Positions 4,542-5,341 of a stretch of 5,341 nt of DNA are shown here, piece by piece. The stretch's first letter is position 1. Every line of letters starts with the position of its first letter. The stretch is from contig CAMCUJ010000116.1 in NCBI GenBank assembly GCA_945878965.1, positions 1-5,341 of the forward strand, given 5' to 3'. The stretch is from an uncultured Clostridia bacterium (GTDB taxonomy: Bacteria; Bacillota; Clostridia; Monoglobales; Monoglobaceae). The position numbers were made by a program, and so were the translations under genes. The notes under the pieces are model-generated. The model was not told the DNA's origin, did no database searches, and worked only from the letters and a program-made list of their open reading frames with translations.

Positions 4542-5341
4542 ATGTCTATTAAAGTAAAAATTCATAATGTAAAAAATATAGATGATTTTGAGTTTGAAAT
4601 ACCCACGGAAAAAGGACTATATGCCTTGACGGGGGAGAATGGTTCAGGAAAAAGTACTGTTATTTCGTGTGCAGCAGCAGCTTTTTATGTACCATCGTTT
4701 TATGATTATTTCGGAAATCCCAGAGATGAAGCCTATATCCGGTTTGAGTTTGAAGGTAAAAAGAGAGAGATTAGAGAAAAAGATGGACAATGGAAAAATC
4801 CATCGCATAAACAATTCTTGGGAATTACTGGTTTTTATGAAGGTAGCATAGTTTTTGGTAACAGGTTTAAGGATATAGATTATTCACTGTTAGGAAAGTT
4901 AGCAACAATTGAAAAATATCAATTAATAGGCGCTTCTGATTTTGTAAAGACAAGTTTAGGAGCCATTCTTCATGATGATGAAAAATATTATAGCTCTCTT
5001 TATATGTTGAAAAATGAGGAAACTAAAAAGATGAGATTAAAGCGCCCAACATATTATTATGAGAATAAAGGATCTTTAATCAGCCAGTTAAATATGTCAA
5101 CTGGCGAGAACTTGTTACTGACTATTTTAAGTTCAATAGAAAAAAGACTAAAAAAAGAAGTATACGGAGAAACACCCGCCTTTATGTTTCTTGATGAAGT
5201 AGAATTGGCTTTACATTCTTCGGCACTTAGAAGATTAGTTTATTTCTTGAAGGATATTGCGGAGAAAAATAACACCGTTGTATTATTTTCTACTCATTCT
5301 ATTGAATTGATTAGGAGTATTTCTCCTGAAAATATATATTA
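4542..5341 (+). CDS. AAA/ABC-like ATPase, N-terminal part (cut by window end)
   Basis: The first 266 residues are present and the frame is open at the window end. This is a SMC/ABC-type ATPase of the kind grouped as AAA_15/AAA_21. Walker A is GENGSGKST (31-39, K37). A signature-like STGEN lies at 186-190. Walker B is FMFLDE (D218, E219), followed by a D-loop-like VELALHS, and the switch histidine is H252 in FSTHS. Only about 150 residues lie between Walker A and the signature, so there is no long Rad50-type coiled coil. The start is the first in-frame ATG after a stop, with AAAGG about 11 nt upstream. Stand-alone ATPases of this type occur in anti-phage systems with nuclease or Toprim partners (OLD/Gabija-like, PARIS-like, Septu-like), but the partner or C-terminal domain lies outside the window and the system cannot be named. 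Confidence 0.93.
   Translation, partial: MSIKVKIHNVKNIDDFEFEIPTEKGLYALTGENGSGKSTVISCAAAAFYVPSFYDYFGNPRDEAYIRFEFEGKKREIREKDGQWKNPSHKQFLGITGFYEGSIVFGNRFKDIDYSLLGKLATIEKYQLIGASDFVKTSLGAILHDDEKYYSSLYMLKNEETKKMRLKRPTYYYENKGSLISQLNMSTGENLLLTILSSIEKRLKKEVYGETPAFMFLDEVELALHSSALRRLVYFLKDIAEKNNTVVLFSTHSIELIRSISPENIY

Noticed and set aside
4639..4851. A 70-codon + strand open frame inside the ATPase gene
   Set aside because: It is shifted by one base from the ATPase frame, which carries Walker A, Walker B and the switch histidine continuously through this stretch.
4542..5341. Naming the ATPase as a component of PARIS, Gabija, Septu or a retron
   Set aside because: The visible motifs are shared by many ATPase families, and the C-terminus and partner genes are outside the window.

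Overview
The window looks like part of an integrative mobile element from a low-GC Gram-positive bacterium, most likely a member of the Clostridia. This is inferred from strong GGAGG-type ribosome binding sites, GTG and TTG starts, short intrinsic terminators with T tracts, and protein families that are typical accessory genes of clostridial integrative elements. No ribosomal or housekeeping gene is present to confirm it. All real genes lie on the + strand.

Layout. Bases 1-55 probably hold the last codons of an upstream gene, closed by an intrinsic terminator at 66-103. A non-coding leader follows (104-227). It contains a 48-bp imperfect dyad (112-159), a candidate recombinase attachment site, and a hairpin (182-214) that ends directly before the first ribosome binding site. 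A tightly packed four-gene operon runs from 228 to 4125: a helix-turn-helix protein with two zinc fingers, a 61-residue SHOCT-like protein, and two different large serine recombinases in tandem. Each recombinase has its own catalytic serine. The first has two tandem C-terminal zinc-ribbon modules and no long coiled coil. The second has one zinc ribbon followed by a long coiled coil. The operon ends at a UUCG-loop terminator (4144-4175).

A second, visibly more A+T-rich transcription unit starts from a good sigma-A-type promoter (4200-4228). It encodes an 86-residue Cro/C1-type regulator and, 6 nt after its stop, an AAA/ABC-like ATPase that is cut by the window end. This pair could be the start of a cargo locus such as an anti-phage system, or it could be flanking DNA beyond the element. 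The missing downstream sequence would decide.

Working model (inference): the two recombinases act together, perhaps as an unequal pair, to excise and integrate the element. The HTH/zinc-finger and SHOCT-like proteins are candidates for controlling expression or recombination direction. The points most worth testing are the dyad at 112-159, the asymmetric C-termini of the recombinase pair, and the identity of the regulator-ATPase locus.
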